From contig JAUPFP010000016.1 in NCBI GenBank assembly GCA_036925085.1, positions 2,504,903 through 2,568,902 on the forward strand: a stretch of DNA of 64,000 nt, written 5' to 3'. Source of the DNA: Brachycybe producta (taxonomy: Eukaryota; Arthropoda; Diplopoda; Playtdesmida; Andrognathidae). Shown piece after piece: positions 1 to 10,793 of this stretch; position 1 is the first letter of the stretch; every line of letters begins with the position of its first letter. The position numbers and the translations under genes were made by a program. The notes beneath the pieces were generated by a model. It searched no databases and had not been told where the DNA came from. It was given only the letters and a program-made list of their open reading frames with translations.

Positions 1-39
1 AATAAAAAGACAAACTTCGACTACATAAAATATACGTAC

Positions 40-216
40 AACTTCCATCTTTTCCTCTTTTTCTTTCTTCTCGGCCTCCTTCTTCTTAGCCTTGGCCGTA
101 ATGCTCAAGACAGCAGCGGACACTTTCTCCCTCTCGCGTTCCTTCTTTTCTTCAAGGGCCGGTGGATAGGCATAAGTCGACGGCTTAGCGTTTGAGACAA
201 ACTCGATTTTGGGCAT
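40..216 (-). CDS. PSMD1: PSMD1/Rpn2 exon (most downstream seen): end of toroid domain and Lys/Glu-rich linker
   Basis: Fifty-nine codons from [18 protein letters not shown] through [16 protein letters not shown] to KMEV. PSMD1 is the scaffold subunit of the 19S base that links the ATPase ring to ubiquitin receptors in nucleus and cytosol. The KPS-T/Y-AYP and [13 protein letters not shown] motifs are hallmarks of the segment just after the PC-repeat toroid, followed by a charged Lys/Glu linker. The acceptor is a pyrimidine tract ending in ctgaag just before the ATG, which is an internal Met and not a start codon. The donor is gtacgt at 39-34. Both ends are phase 0. The preceding exon ends in DLK, so the join reads DLKMPK, as in known PSMD1 proteins. 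The next exon lies beyond the left edge of the window. Confidence 0.93.
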
Positions 217-531
217 CTTCAGGGAGGGGAAAAATCAAACAAACGTACTCTAAGATAAGTTTCGAATCAAAACGCCTCTACAACTGTATATATTTCCGCA
301 TTTTAAAAATAATGCATATATAATATCCAGCGTAAAATATTTTAGAGTAACTTTCGAATCAGGCATTGCTAACAGGAAATGAAGATATTCTAGTCTACAA
401 AACTGAGAATGTACTGCACCCAAAATATACCAAAGATTGCATGCATCTTTTTCAGTTGCATGTACAATGAATTATTGAAGTTGCAATGTCAAAAGCACAC
501 AGAAAACCCCCCAAAACACGCCCATAAGCAT

Positions 532-651
532 CAAGCCCCGTTTAAGCGATTTTTCCAGCGTTGAACAGCAATTCATCAGCAGTTTACACCGTCAACAATT
601 GCTGGCCTGAAGCAACTTTCCAACAAAATGTTCCGAAATGCAAACGGGGCT
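532..651. mobile_element. Short inverted-repeat element with 7-bp TSD
   Basis: The ends AGCCCCGTTT and AAACGGGGCT are inverted copies about 100 bp apart. TAAGCAT occurs immediately outside both ends (525-531 and 652-658). The size, absence of coding capacity and 7-8-bp duplication suggest a hAT-like MITE. The family assignment is an inference. Confidence 0.6.
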
Positions 652-699
652 TAAGCATAAGTTACAAATCAGGAATTGCTATCAAGGAAAGGCCTCTAA

Positions 700-960
700 G
701 CGATTTTCCGTTTTTTTCTAATGATAAAAGTTGAAAGTGTTTTAGAAACTAGAAAAGTAACTGAATTATGTAAAATTATGTTCATGTTGAAAAATAAATT
801 TTTGTGGCTGTTTGAAATTCCCGATTATTGTTTTTCACGGTCAAGTTGACCCAAAATACAAATAAAATGTTAAAAATTTTGTCATTTTCAAACTGGCATA
901 AAAATTATTTTTAAATATAACACTGATTTAGTTACTCTTCTAGTTTATTAGTGTACGCTT
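700..960. mobile_element. Family A palindromic MITE, diverged copy
   Basis: The left arm holds GTTTTAGAAACTAGAAAAG. The right arm holds the inverted version around TTACTCTTCTAGTTT. A central GTCATTTTCAAACT marks the arm interior shared with the other copies. Confidence 0.6.
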
Positions 961-1164
961 GCGTGCTCTCCACACAAAAAAGTTTGTTGCAATTGTAATT
1001 AGTAACCAAAAATGCATTTTTTTTAGTCGAATAACCATGTAAAAGGCTAGAATTCAGAGGCCAAACTACCATCAGCATGGCCTTAACTTGCCTAAAACGC
1101 CAGTCTTAAACCAAGTTACTATTTTTTTAATTACTTAAAATGCATTTTTCTGATTGCCTTCCTG

Positions 1165-1450
1165 ATGGATTATGAACAGCTGATTTTCGAACTCTGATTA
1201 TTCTGTCTTTCAGGAAACTAAGAAATGTGTGAATCTAGAAAGCGTTTTAGAAACTAAAGTATAGCTCACTCACTTAAAGGGATTTTTTTTCTCGGGTAAA
1301 AAGTTTATTTTGAAAGACATCAACATAAAAATACCGTTAAGTGATTAAGCTACCCTTCTAGTTTTAAAAAACACATTCAAGTTTCTTTTTATTTTGCTTC
1401 TGAAAGACAGAATAATCAAGAAGTCGAGAGATGTTTAAACTTTTAAAACA
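1165..1450. mobile_element. Family A palindromic MITE
   Basis: The outer arm is AACTCTGATTATTCTGTCTT and the inner arm contains GTTTTAGAAACTAAAGTATA. The inverted arm has TGATTAAGCTACCCTTCTAG and GAAAGACAGAATAATCAAG. The two arms are long imperfect inverted repeats. No coding capacity. Confidence 0.75.
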
Positions 1451-1622
1451 CCGTAACATGTAATTATGAATTATGAATTACTTATTAATCGGGAAGCTTA
1501 AAAATAACATTTTAAAAATAAAAATAAAATCTGAAGGAGCTCTTTTTTGGAGACTGGCGCCGGAAACAAACTGCTATCTATGCCTCCTCTTCTAAAAAGC
1601 CTGCTGCTGTTCAAATGTATAC

Positions 1623-1792
1623 CTTAAGGTCTACGTTCAGTCCGATAAGACAGGTTGGATTAAAAGCCAACGACAGAAAATGAGACAGCGGAAACCAAAA
1701 CCAGAACTGAGTGAAAACAAGCATTCCAACAACAGAAGCCATGTCCGTGTGTCCAGTTCTAGATTGAAGAGACACGGAGACGTTGCGACCAC
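1623..1792 (-). CDS. PSMD1: PSMD1/Rpn2 exon encoding the aromatic FTQFWFWFP segment
   Basis: Two bases complete a Gly codon, then 56 codons run from [16 protein letters not shown] through [18 protein letters not shown] to [13 protein letters not shown]. The SLQSRTGHT and [17 protein letters not shown] strings are among the most conserved parts of PSMD1 and form the closing helices of the PC-repeat toroid. The acceptor is ttttaag (AG at 1794-1793) and the donor is gtatac. The split Gly joins the previous exon as DAG-G-RN, with GGRN as in arthropod Rpn2. The exon enters in phase 1 and leaves in phase 0. No stops or frameshifts are seen. Confidence 0.96.
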
Positions 1793-1866
1793 CTTAAAAC
1801 AAGACAGTAACAAAAACACAAATAAATCGTTTGTCGTCGAAAGATGTAGCTGCTCGTCTATCATAC
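1793..1866 (-). other. PSMD1 74-nt intron
   Basis: A short intron with donor gtatga after GATGCCG and a pyrimidine-rich acceptor ending gttttaag. It interrupts the codon for the second Gly of DAGG. Its 74-nt size contrasts with the introns of 12.6 kb and at least 49 kb in the same gene. Confidence 0.92.
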
Positions 1867-1969
1867 CGGCATCGATGATTCCTTGAGCCAAAATGGCACC
1901 GAACTTGGCCATGACGTCGTCGTGCTTGTCACTTATGACACTCGCATACATCTGTCGAAACTCTTTCAC
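1867..1969 (-). CDS. PSMD1: PSMD1/Rpn2 exon with the [19 protein letters not shown] repeat
   Basis: Thirty-four codons plus one base. The peptide begins [18 protein letters not shown] and ends [14 protein letters not shown]. The motif FGAILAQGI follows the G-A-x-L-A-x-G pattern of proteasome/cyclosome repeats. The acceptor is a long T run ending aacag (AG at 1971-1970) and the donor is gtatga. Phase is 0 in and 1 out. The exon continues CPK from the upstream exon, giving CPKVKEFRQ, and is separated from it by a 116-nt intron at 1970-2085. Confidence 0.96.
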
Positions 1970-2085
1970 CTGTTTTTTAAAAAAAAAAAAAGGAAAAAGA
2001 AAACATAATAAAATAAAACGGATTAAGTTTGATCGAGTGGGGTGTTTGGAGTACGAATGATATATATGCCAGAGGCTATGTTTAC
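1970..2085 (-). other. PSMD1 116-nt intron
   Basis: The donor is gtaaac immediately after the CCC AAA (Pro-Lys) codons. The acceptor has a long oligo-T tract ending in cag. The intron is phase 0 and shows no repeat or other feature. Confidence 0.92.
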
Positions 2086-2202
2086 TTTGGGACAAGTCAC
2101 TTCGGTCTGTTGTACGAGGATGAGAGCCGAAGCAATGAGTGCGCCCTGACGAACGTAGTTCACGGGATCATTGGTCATTGGCTCCAGTAAAGAAATGGCC
2201 TC
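2086..2202 (-). CDS. PSMD1: PSMD1/Rpn2 exon with the [15 protein letters not shown] repeat
   Basis: Thirty-nine codons, phase 0 at both ends. They read [16 protein letters not shown], then [16 protein letters not shown], and end in TEVTCPK. The peptide is nearly identical to the corresponding part of animal PSMD1. [11 protein letters not shown] is a canonical PC-repeat inner helix of the toroid. The acceptor is a pyrimidine-rich stretch ending ctatag (AG at 2204-2203) and the donor is gtaaac. It joins the exon 12.6 kb upstream as [13 protein letters not shown], matching the family without gap. Confidence 0.97.
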
Positions 2203-2994
2203 CTATAGCAAACGACAAATAAGAAGAAAAAAAAATATTAATATGTGAATTCTCCGTACAATCTGCAATAACAATAGAAAAAAGAACAGTTCACAACTTT
2301 CATAATGTTGTTTCTAAAAAAAAAACGTTCGCTTGACGTTTTCGCATCCAAATTTTACAAAAAATGTATATTAAACACAGCATTACTACTGCATTAGCCA
2401 CTGCAGTGGCGAGGTCCGTGGGGGGAGGGGAGGGGAGGGGAGACAAAAGCTAAATGAAACAAAAGACAAATAATGCACGTCTACTACTGTATGCGCAAAC
2501 ATAAGTTACACTGGCTACCTATCCATTAAGGTCTCCCACCATTTGTGAGTTAGACGTCTTTTAGCTGACCAAATTTAGTTACTGCACAGTAAATAAGAAG
2601 TTAATAATGAAGTATTTCTGTAGGTCTCATTTTCTTTATTACTGTAGACGTAGACGTATTCAAACTCTCCCACGAAAAAGCTCCAGTTGTCAGCACTTTT
2701 TTTTTCTTCTTTCTAAATAGAACTATTGTCATGTGGAACATTCTACCTGAACATAATATAGTTAATGCAGTTTCAGCTTAGAAATTTAGTATTTTTCTTA
2801 AATGGTGTGTACTTAGTTTCATTATATTAGTCAAATAATCTTCTTGGTGCTGTTTTTGCCTTTTTAATTATCTTTTTGTGTTCATTTTTTTTTTTACAAG
2901 TTTTTATTCAAGTTGACATGACCGTTGTCAGTTTGCGTTGGACTTGTGTTTCTCATATTTTAACCAACTTCTCCATAAATTAGCGATCTGAAAT

Positions 2995-3120
2995 GTTGTA
3001 CACAGCAGCAGCCTCTACTAGTGCGACCTGTTAATCTATCAAATTTCGACGGATCTTTCTCGAATGACCTGTCCAGGATCCGCCGTTATAAGAGAAGGGC
3101 CGGGTACCTTAAATAATGTA
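2995..3120 (+). repeat. Dispersed repeat H, copy 1
   Basis: About 120 bp matching, in reverse complement, 50423-50540. Shared strings include CTAGTGCGA, TTAATCTATCAAATTT, GTCCAGGATCCG and GGGTACCTTAAATAA. The class is unknown. It is GC-richer than the flanks. Confidence 0.7.
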
Positions 3121-3874
3121 CTTTTCAAAATTCAAAATGCAGAGTTTGGCAACCATGTGGAAAAGTTAGGGCTGGATATACCACATTACATAATATGGGC
3201 AGTTTCTCGTGTCTTAGTATAACGTCATTTAAGAAGTGACACCACGTAACTAACAAAATATAAATTTTACAAGAGGAACAAAAAAACGTTATAATGCAAA
3301 TTTAAGGTTGTGTTACACCATTTTTTTTGCTAATAAAATTATTTGGACTTTTTTTTTTAGCCATAATTAATATAATTATGTTATATCAATGGATTTGAAC
3401 ACCCTCTAACAGATGTCTCTACAAGTCAATATTTTTTAAAATAAATTTTTGTTTATTTTGCGACATTTTCAGAACGATGCATTGATTTTTTTCTGATTTT
3501 TTTATGCGAAAACCTCAAAAGCACCAAAAAATGTCAAGTTACATGGTATCACTTCTTAACCGAAGATAAATAAAAGCTTGTTTTATAGTCTGAGCTTTTT
3601 TTTAGATTACTTCATCTGTTGTGTATTGACCATTGACTTCATTTCTTAATAAATGAAATAAATTATTATTAAAAATGTACAGCCGAAAATGCTATAAAAT
3701 GTAAAGTCAACGGCGTTGGAGGAAAGGATGCAATAAATGAATTTTAAGACCAGTGTGAATGGACTTAGGAGAAAATTTTAAGATTCATTAGAAACTAGAA
3801 GAGTAAACAAAAGTGAAAAAAAAAGTTAAATATTTTAAAATAAATATTTTAAGGCAGTTTCACAAAGACCAAGT

Positions 3875-3970
3875 GTAAACCGGTCACATAAACACGGTTA
3901 AAACGAATGACTTGAAAATTCTTCATTTTATTACGAAATTCGTTCAACACGAAACAATATCACAGTCCCT
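3875..3970. mobile_element. pogo/Tigger-like MITE fragment
   Basis: It contains AAACCGGTCACATAAACACG and, further on, GAAATTCGTTCAACACGAAA. This wording resembles the GGAAACC-GTTAACACGAA ends of pogo-like elements and recurs at 24815, 44400, 56865 and 61480. Boundaries are unclear. Confidence 0.4.
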
Positions 3971-4249
3971 TCCAATTTTAAATTAAGAAGTTTCCAACGT
4001 ATTTTAATTTTTAGAAATCTTTGTCTCTGGAATTAATTTCCAGATACAAAATAAAGGTAGGAGTTCAGAATAATTTAATTAACCCGGAATTGTTTTTAAT
4101 GATGGTTATTCGGTTACAACGTAGTGGCAACTTTTTTTTTAATTAAACTAGAAGCGTTTTCACGTTAACATACTAGCTCGAAGAAGTCGAAAATTCCGTG
4201 CACCGAGTACCTCCCAAAAAAAAAACTAATCCATTTTTCCCCCGTGTAA

Positions 4250-4288
4250 GAGTGTGTGTGTGTGTGTGTACGTGTACGTGTATGTGAA
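4250..4288. repeat. (TG)n / TGTACG microsatellite
   Basis: A TG run grades into degenerate GTACGTGTACGTGT repeats. Open frames crossing it are simple-sequence artefacts. Confidence 0.85.
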
Positions 4289-4599
4289 CAGATGTCAGAA
4301 TGCGGAAAAATTTATTTGCAAGAGAAAATGAATGTTGAGTTTGCCCATCATCCATTGTCATGTCTTTCCTTTTTCATCAGACATTTTTTTTTTACTTGGA
4401 AGTCATTCATTTTTTTCTCCTACAAGTTGGACAGGCGTAGAAAATACCAACAAATATCGTCCATGCGTAAACACACATCAAAAGGAGAAGAAGAAGAAGA
4501 AGCAAAAAAAACCCCCAATCATACTTGTACACAAACAAACAGAAATTCAATATACAGAACGATTCAAATTAATGTTACATAGCATATTTTGGTGAAAGA

Positions 4600-5040
4600 A
4601 GTGCCTAACTGAATAAACGCCAATTGGAACAAACTCGAAACTTAGAACAAATGCCGAATGGAAGAAACGCCAAACTTTATATAGGACCTAACTGCCAATT
4701 GGAAAAAAAAACTGCTAACTGAAAGAAAAAACACTAAATTGAAGAAATGTCAAACTACATAAACGCCAAGAACAAATTTCAAACTGAAAACAAGTGCCAA
4801 ACCGAATAAACAACAATTGGAACAAACTACAAACTGAAAACACGCGCCAAATTGAAGAAGTGCCAAACTCAATAAACGCCAATTGCAACAAACTCTAAGC
4901 TGAAAAGCATGTACCAAATACCAGAAGCGCCAAATTGAAAACGAGTGCCAAACTGAATAAACGCCTATTGGAACAAACTTCAAACTGAAAACAACGCGCC
5001 AATTTGAAAAAGCGCCAAACTAAATAAACGGCAAACTCAT
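4600..5040. repeat. Degenerate minisatellite with 70-80-bp units
   Basis: The core AATAAACGCCAATTGGAACA recurs in varied form near 4611, 4805, 4873 and 4954. Between these lie TGCCAAACTGAA and GCGCCAAATTGAA blocks. Every unit is built from the words GCCAA, AACTGAA and ACAAACT. An inverted echo (GGCACTTATTCAGTTTGGCG) sits at about 5200-5250. No coding role is evident. Confidence 0.75.
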
Positions 5041-5569
5041 AAAATTTTACTAAAACTTGTCTGAAAGTATCAACTTCGAAGTTGTTATATACAGACTGAG
5101 ATGAATAAATATCATTTCAGTCTTGAGAAATGAAAAATCACTAAATTGAACAAGCGCGCCCAACTGAATAATAACAAATTTTAGGCGTTTGTTCAATCTT
5201 GGCACTTATTCAGTTTGGCGTTTCATCACTTTGGCACTTAATCAAGTGGCGGCCTTCATACTGTATTTTAGTGAATCTCCAAGCCTCTTCTTCACTCGTT
5301 ACTGAGTCAATCTGTATTTAAGATTTATACAGAAAAAATAAAATATAAAACTTACTACTGAAAGTTAATTCAAATGGAAAAATGAATATAAAAATATTTA
5401 ATCATAGGTAGTATATGTTTGCATAAAGGTAATTTCATTGAATTTTAAATGAATTTAATCTATTTTTTGGAAACAGGTGGAAAAACAAAAGTTCACATGT
5501 ACCCACTGTTAATCTTACTTGGACATACAGTAAGAAAAAGAAATTGATGAAAGGCGATTTTGCCTTTAA

Positions 5570-6213
5570 GAGCCTATATGTGTGACGCCATTTTCAATAT
5601 TAGCAGATGAGTTATAGTTCCACTTTTCGCCGTTTAGTGGCGCCCCACAGCTAAGCCATTGAAACCAATGCGAAAGAGAAATTCGTATTTTAAAAAATAC
5701 ATGGTTCAGGCAAATATTTTGTTTTCTGCAACGAAAATTGTTATTTTCAAAATTTAAATTGCAATATGTACATAACAATATTGCTCATCTAGTGATACGT
5801 TGGTAAAAATTTATAATTAGTTTTTCTATTTTTAATTTTGCTTTTAAATCTCGTAATTTTTTAGCCAATGTTAAATCCCATAGGCCACAAACGCTCCTCC
5901 GTTAGTACATTTTATAGGATCTAAATTTCCCACTAAAAATAAGTTTCATGATACCCTAAAATTTGACCACTAATTGTATACGACTCAAATTACTCACCAT
6001 TGTAGTTCAAAAGTTGCTCTTCCTTTTTTCAGTAGTGCATATTTGCCCAAAAAAGAGCTGTTATTAAAATATAGCCACTTCTATCCATCGATAAGAGAAA
6101 AGATGGCGGACAAAAGGGTATGAAAATTGATTTTTTGCCACATGTTGACGTCACAGCTACAGAAGCGCCTACATGCGAAGATTTTTGGAAGTTTTTTTTT
6201 TCACTGTAGGCTC
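5570..6213. mobile_element. Family C: 644-bp TTAA-flanked element, complete copy
   Basis: TTAA (5566-5569 and 6214-6217) flanks inverted ends GAGCCTA and TAGGCTC. A second copy at 51595-52234 is closely similar over its length. It has a GC-richer left part (TTTAGTGGCGCCCCACAGCT) and an AT-rich middle. No transposase frame is seen. The short open frame shared by both copies is degenerate and probably not coding. TTAA target sites are typical of piggyBac elements, so a piggyBac-type MITE is inferred. Confidence 0.7.
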
Positions 6214-6929
6214 TTAAAACCAACTATTGTTTTAAAAGAAGTTATAAGGGCAAACGTTTGCACAAAATGTATAATGACAGTTCCAACCGCTTTAAGGTAC
6301 ACTTCGATACCATATGTGCAACAATAATGAGTTTAATAAAAAAATGAAAAATGCATGAAAAGCATCAATTGCATCATTATCTTTGAAAATTGGAAAAAAA
6401 TTTCCACACATTTTCGTCAAAAAAAATTTTTTTTTTAAAAAAAGGGTTTCTAAAACCAATTCTCCTTAGTGCTGTTCCTGAAACGCAGAATAACAAGAGC
6501 ACAAAAATGAGCTAGCTGAATATATTAAACGTTTTCTGTTTAAAGTGTGTCAAAAATGTAAATACTCTGTTTGGTATATGAGTCTAACACATACACACTA
6601 TGACAAATTTATAACAATTTTCATTATTCATTACAACAACCAATTTTAATATAATGAAAATGCTTTGTCATTTGCGGTATTTCAATATCTTTTAAAGTCT
6701 GCATTTTCCAATGCCTGCGTTCAGTCGCTCGTTTTTTTTAAGAAAAATTTTGATGAATTTATTTTGTATAAGGCGACGTTCATGTCAAATTTGAACTCAT
6801 TTTGACGTCACTAATCAATTAACAGTTAGCCGTAAGCTGCATACGCTTGACTAGCACATTAGTCTATATAGCATGTTAGATGAACAGCTTTTTTTTTTTT
6901 GCTTATTCGGATTATTCCGCTTTTTAGGA

Positions 6930-7055
6930 GCATTACTTAGGGAAGAATCACATGCGCTGAAAACCATCAGAAAATAGAAATGTGATAAGCACTCAAAAGA
7001 TATTACAAGTGAAATTAAGTGGGCTTTTTTTTAGCATGTGTGATTCTTCCCTAGA
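6930..7055. mobile_element. Small MITE with AGGGAAGAATCACATGC ends
   Basis: The left end TTAGGGAAGAATCACATGCG is inverted at GCATGTGTGATTCTTCCCTA. The ATCACATGC core relates it to family B. Another copy lies at 28780-28920. Confidence 0.65.
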
Positions 7056-7134
7056 AGATATTCAAACTGATTTAGATACTAGAACAGTGCTTGAATCACT
7101 TATATTTAAAGATCTCATTATGAAAAGACCCTTA

Positions 7135-7230
7135 AATGATTGCACTACCCGTCTAGTTTCTAAAACACTTCTCAAAATTCTCTTAATTTTGCTCCTGAAA
7201 TACAGAATAACCAGATTTTTAGTGGCGTGT
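7135..7230. mobile_element. Family A MITE, right arm only
   Basis: It contains CCGTCTAGTTTCTAAAACAC and TTGCTCCTGAAATACAGAAT, the characteristic right-arm words of family A, without the left arm. Confidence 0.65.
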
Positions 7231-8019
7231 TTGAATTTTAAAACCAGCTTTAAGAAGTGCTAAAAGAGCATCACTGGAGTAAGCAGCTTTTAAAGCAGCG
7301 CCAAAAAAAAAGACCAAATTTATTTTTTTTAAAAAAAAAAGAAACTGAGTAAAATCAATTTACATTCAATATTACTTCGTTGACTGAAACTTCCAAAATA
7401 AGATTTAAATAAAACTGACCTCAATGTGGACTACTATTCGAAATCAAATAATTTATAGTTTCCCATTAGAAAATTCTCAATTTAGATAAGATGCAAATTA
7501 AAGAAAATGAAAAACATTAAGTAATGAACTTCTTCTTTAAAGACAAAAATAAATTACACAAGAGTGTCAAGAGAAACATTGCTAATGTAATGTGTTATTG
7601 TTGTTGTTAATTTTAGTGGCAAGTAATTGCACTTTACAGTGGACAAACATAGAAATATTTCGACTTCAGAAAACAATTACAAATGTATGAGAAAACGAGA
7701 AAAAAAAATCTCAAAAGGAATTGAAGCCAACCGTATTTAATGATAACTTATTCACGCACATAAAATGCAATGACTTATAATAATAGAATGTTTTGCAGTG
7801 GCCAATACAAAGAGAGAGACAAAAGTAAATGCGAGTAGTTGTGGCACATCAAATCACATTTAACAACAAAATTTATGAAATAAAAAGAACTCGCAAGAAT
7901 TAAAATTAAAGCCTAGTTGACACCATTTTTATGTAGCATCAGCAGCAATGCAACGTTAAGCTCTACTGCGAGTGAAAAACGTTCGCTTGAAAAATATAAA
8001 TTTTCTCAAAACCGCTGGT

Positions 8020-8250
8020 GGAGAGAGGAGATCTGGTATAAGACATAATATACCCAAGCAGGAGCGCCATCTTGGGAGACGAAAACAAAATAAATACCTA
8101 TTCAGCTACCTAAAGCCATTTCAAACGCGCTTAGGAACTGACCCAGCTGTAACTAGGGCAAGGAGAGCACGGCACTTATCTCTGGGCCAGGCGCAAAATA
8201 ACTAGAATGATATTACTAAGGGGCGCGCGCCTGTTATATTATTATCTCGG
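8020..8250 (+). repeat. GC-richer dispersed repeat with GCGCAAAATAACTAGAAT core
   Basis: Strings such as GCGCAAAATAACTAGAATGA, TTACTAAGGGGCGCGCGCC and GTAACTAGGGCAAGGAGAG recur in inverted orientation at 45125-45340. The phrase AATAAATA(C/T)CTATTCAGC recurs at 24780-24800. The type is unknown, possibly a SINE-like or hAT-derived unit. Confidence 0.5.
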
Positions 8251-8637
8251 GCGCAACATTAGCTCTGAGAACAGTATGCATTCAAAGCTGCTTCTGAAAA
8301 AAATTACCATTCCCTTCCTAAACTATTTTCAAACAATCAATACATAACTCTTGAGCAATCAGTTACTATTTCCTGCAAAATTCTTTTTGACACACAAACC
8401 AGGTTAAAAAAAAATAACGACCACTGAATTCTAAAATACTTTGGACTGTTTTTGGGGATGGTATCTGTTAAATGGTTACGTTCATCCGTTAACTAAACAC
8501 AGACTTCCGTTAGAGCAACGTTTTTACGTGCTCAAAATACATCATTTTAACAATAGAATGGAGGATGTTCAAAATAAATACACATGTTGAAATTAGTTTT
8601 AAAGAAAGAAAAGATTGAATGAAAGAATCAAAGAAAA

Positions 8638-8660
8638 GACTAGACTAGACTAGACTAGAA
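8638..8660. repeat. (GACTA)n microsatellite
   Basis: Four direct copies of GACTA, followed by GAAG. Confidence 0.9.
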
Positions 8661-9189
8661 GTCGAGCCAAATGCAATCAGATTTAAATTCAGAAGAAAAA
8701 AGAACAGCATGTGTGAAAATGATACTTAGCTTTCTATATTATAGATTAGATAAATTTGAAGAGGACAAAAGTAAAAAAAAAAGGCCTGTATGTTTCCTTA
8801 TGGTGGAATTTTACATTGTGCGTTTACAAAATGGGAGATGTGTACACACACAGTCGGAGAAATTTGCCATTATTGCACGCAAGAAGTGTGTGATGTAAAC
8901 CTACGATTAAGTTGGTCATTTTGTTTTATGAAAAAGTACAACTACAAAAATAAAGAAATGAAATCATAACACTGAATGAGAGCAAATCTAGCAAATAAAA
9001 TAGTTTAGAAAATAATTTTTGTTTTTACTTCACATAAACTTAATGAAACCAAAGATCTTCTTTCAAGTGAAATTACCCAAACTTAAATTCAAAAGAGAAT
9101 ACCGTTTCTAAGATAAACAACTGTAGTATTTATTTCAATGAACAATACTAGTGTTTACCACCTAAACAATGGAGTTACTTGAATAATAA

Positions 9190-9326
9190 GTTTTAAACTG
9201 AAAAATATTTTAAATAAGCATTTTGCCTGTTTGAAAATGACCGAGCTTTAAGCACACCAATATTTTTTAAAAACTTGTCTATAAAAAGTTTATTTTGAAA
9301 GATATCAACATGAAACTACTATTATA
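9190..9326. mobile_element. Family A MITE, left part, split by nested insertions
   Basis: It contains TTTGAAAATGACCGAGC and AAAGTTTATTTTGAAAGATA, ending in TCAACATGAAACTAC. The expected continuation (TTGCACCTGAAATGCGGAG) appears only at about 10601, beyond an LTR and a Helitron-like element. The copy therefore predates both. Confidence 0.7.
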
Positions 9327-10100
9327 TGTGACACCCTGCATTTGCAGAATGGTGGAACACCCCGTAGAAATTCCTTTTCTGTCTGCATGGCACCCCTTGG
9401 TGCACAGATGTCCAAACTTGGGTGGCCGGAATTCTAGTGAATTCGAGGAACCAAGTTGAACCGTGAGAAATTGGGAAAAGAGTCCCAACAATACCTTTCC
9501 TTATAACTTATAAGGTAATAGTCTCAGCTCGGGGCAATGATTGGCCCAGTTGGTCAATTATTGAGCTCTGAGGTGACAGTCGCCCATCCCAAGAGACCGA
9601 AGGAAAGTGCAGTGCCACTTATGTGTGAGGACAGTTCCAGATAGAACTTGGAAATACACAGTTGATTTTGAGTTCGAATTTTATAATATAAAAGAGATTA
9701 TATTATCACAAAATGTAACACAATGTAAGGATAATGAGTAAAGAGAACTTTATCTACCTCAAATTGTGTGTGTTTTGTGAGTTATATTCCCTCTACAGGG
9801 AATAACAAACCAAAGGACTTTGGCTAGCAATTTGCATCACCAGTAGAGGCACTTGGAAACGTCCCAAGTCCCTCTGCTCGGTGCCTTCAACAAGGCCAAA
9901 GAAGGCTAAAGGACATTGGAGGGGTTATATACTGTACAAAAGATCCCTAAGGAGCAAAGTCTTTTTGTGGGCTTTACGAGTGGTTGAGCTGATCGCAGAA
10001 GGACTGTATCTACAGAAATGTCGCGACCGGTAAAATCGGTGGCTGGTCCGCAGCCCGTACCACCCCAAACGGGCGGTGCTAGAGGGCCAGCTGCATCACA
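9327..10100 (+). mobile_element. Solo LTR of an LTR retrotransposon, copy 1
   Basis: It starts TGTGACACCC and ends GCATCACA, with a TG..CA rule and an imperfect 4-bp duplication (TATA/TATT). Several blocks match the reverse complement of 53630-54521: CACCCCTTGGTGCACAGATG, GGCAATGATTGGCCCAGTTG, GTCTTTTTGTGGGC, AATGTCGCGACC. No gag, pol, primer-binding site or polypurine tract lies alongside, so recombination to a solo LTR is inferred. A Ty3/gypsy-type origin is plausible from the 4-bp duplication but unproven. The plus sign only marks orientation opposite to the second copy. Confidence 0.75.
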
Positions 10101-10583
10101 TATTTTTATATATATTAAGCCAGGTCTGTGTCACAAAAAAACCTTGAAGCATGTCGAAATTTATATAAATTTAAATGAATAAATGAACCGCTTTTTTCTC
10201 AAGGTCAACTATATGACCATGATATTAAATAGGAGAGGGGGGAAGGTTGGAAAATGTAGAAGGGGAAAGAGAAACGTGGAGGGGGAAAAAGTGGGTGGGG
10301 GTGACTGAAATTGAAATGAAAGGAGTAAAAAAAGGAACAAACAATCGCACATGCGCACACCAGAAAAAATGAAAATCTTTCTCAAAATCTCATTTTCTCA
10401 CAGGCAATTGTGCCCAGCATTAGAATTTCTTTTGCTCAGCCTTTTTATGAACGTCATCAATTTCTAATTGGTTTGTTACTTGGTCTGACGTCATAAAAGG
10501 GCGGAGGAAAAGAAATTCTAATGATGGGCACAATTGCCTGTGAATTTTGCTCCACCGTCATTTATGACGGGTTACCCTACTAG
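10101..10583 (+). mobile_element. Helitron-like non-autonomous element, copy 1
   Basis: The 3' end is a hairpin CCGTCAT-TT-ATGACGG followed after nine bases by CTAG and then T in the target, the arrangement typical of Helitrons. The body matches the reverse complement of 22850-23235 (GTGACTGAAATTGAAATGAA, CTCAAGGTCAACTATATGAC, GCCAGGTCT). A 35-bp inverted repeat starting CACAGGCAATTGTGCCC (about 10400 and 10545) lies inside. The 5' border is approximate because the LTR abuts it in a TA-rich stretch. Confidence 0.6.
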
Positions 10584-10690
10584 TTAATTATATTATACTT
10601 TCATATTATACTTATTTTTATTGCACCTGAAATGCGGAGAATAACCAGAGTTCGAAAATCAACTGTTCATAAAGCATATCTTAAGAATGA
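10584..10690. mobile_element. Family A MITE, right part of the split copy
   Basis: It contains TTGCACCTGAAATGCGGAG, AATAACCAGAGTTCGAAAAT and CAACTGTTCATAAAG, the outermost right-arm sequence of family A. It completes the copy begun at 9190. Confidence 0.65.
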
Positions 10691-10793
10691 TTAAATTACT
10701 GTACGCTGTATTTTTAGATGTCATGTGTCATATTGTGTTTAGCCACAGTCGAGTTAATTTCTCTTCTTGATTTAACACAATTTAGTGATTTAA

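Larger units (their letters stand above)
217..1622 (-). other. PSMD1 intron (1.4 kb) with MITE remains
   Basis: The intron lies between the DLK and MPK exons, with donor gtatac and acceptor gaag. It contains a short inverted-repeat element at 532-651 and family A palindromic MITE copies near 700-960 and 1165-1450. No open coding segment resembling PSMD1 or another known protein is visible in it. Confidence 0.85.

Noticed and set aside
1680..1886. Plus-strand open frame over two PSMD1 exons
   Set aside because: It is antisense to well supported conserved exons, so a shadow frame.
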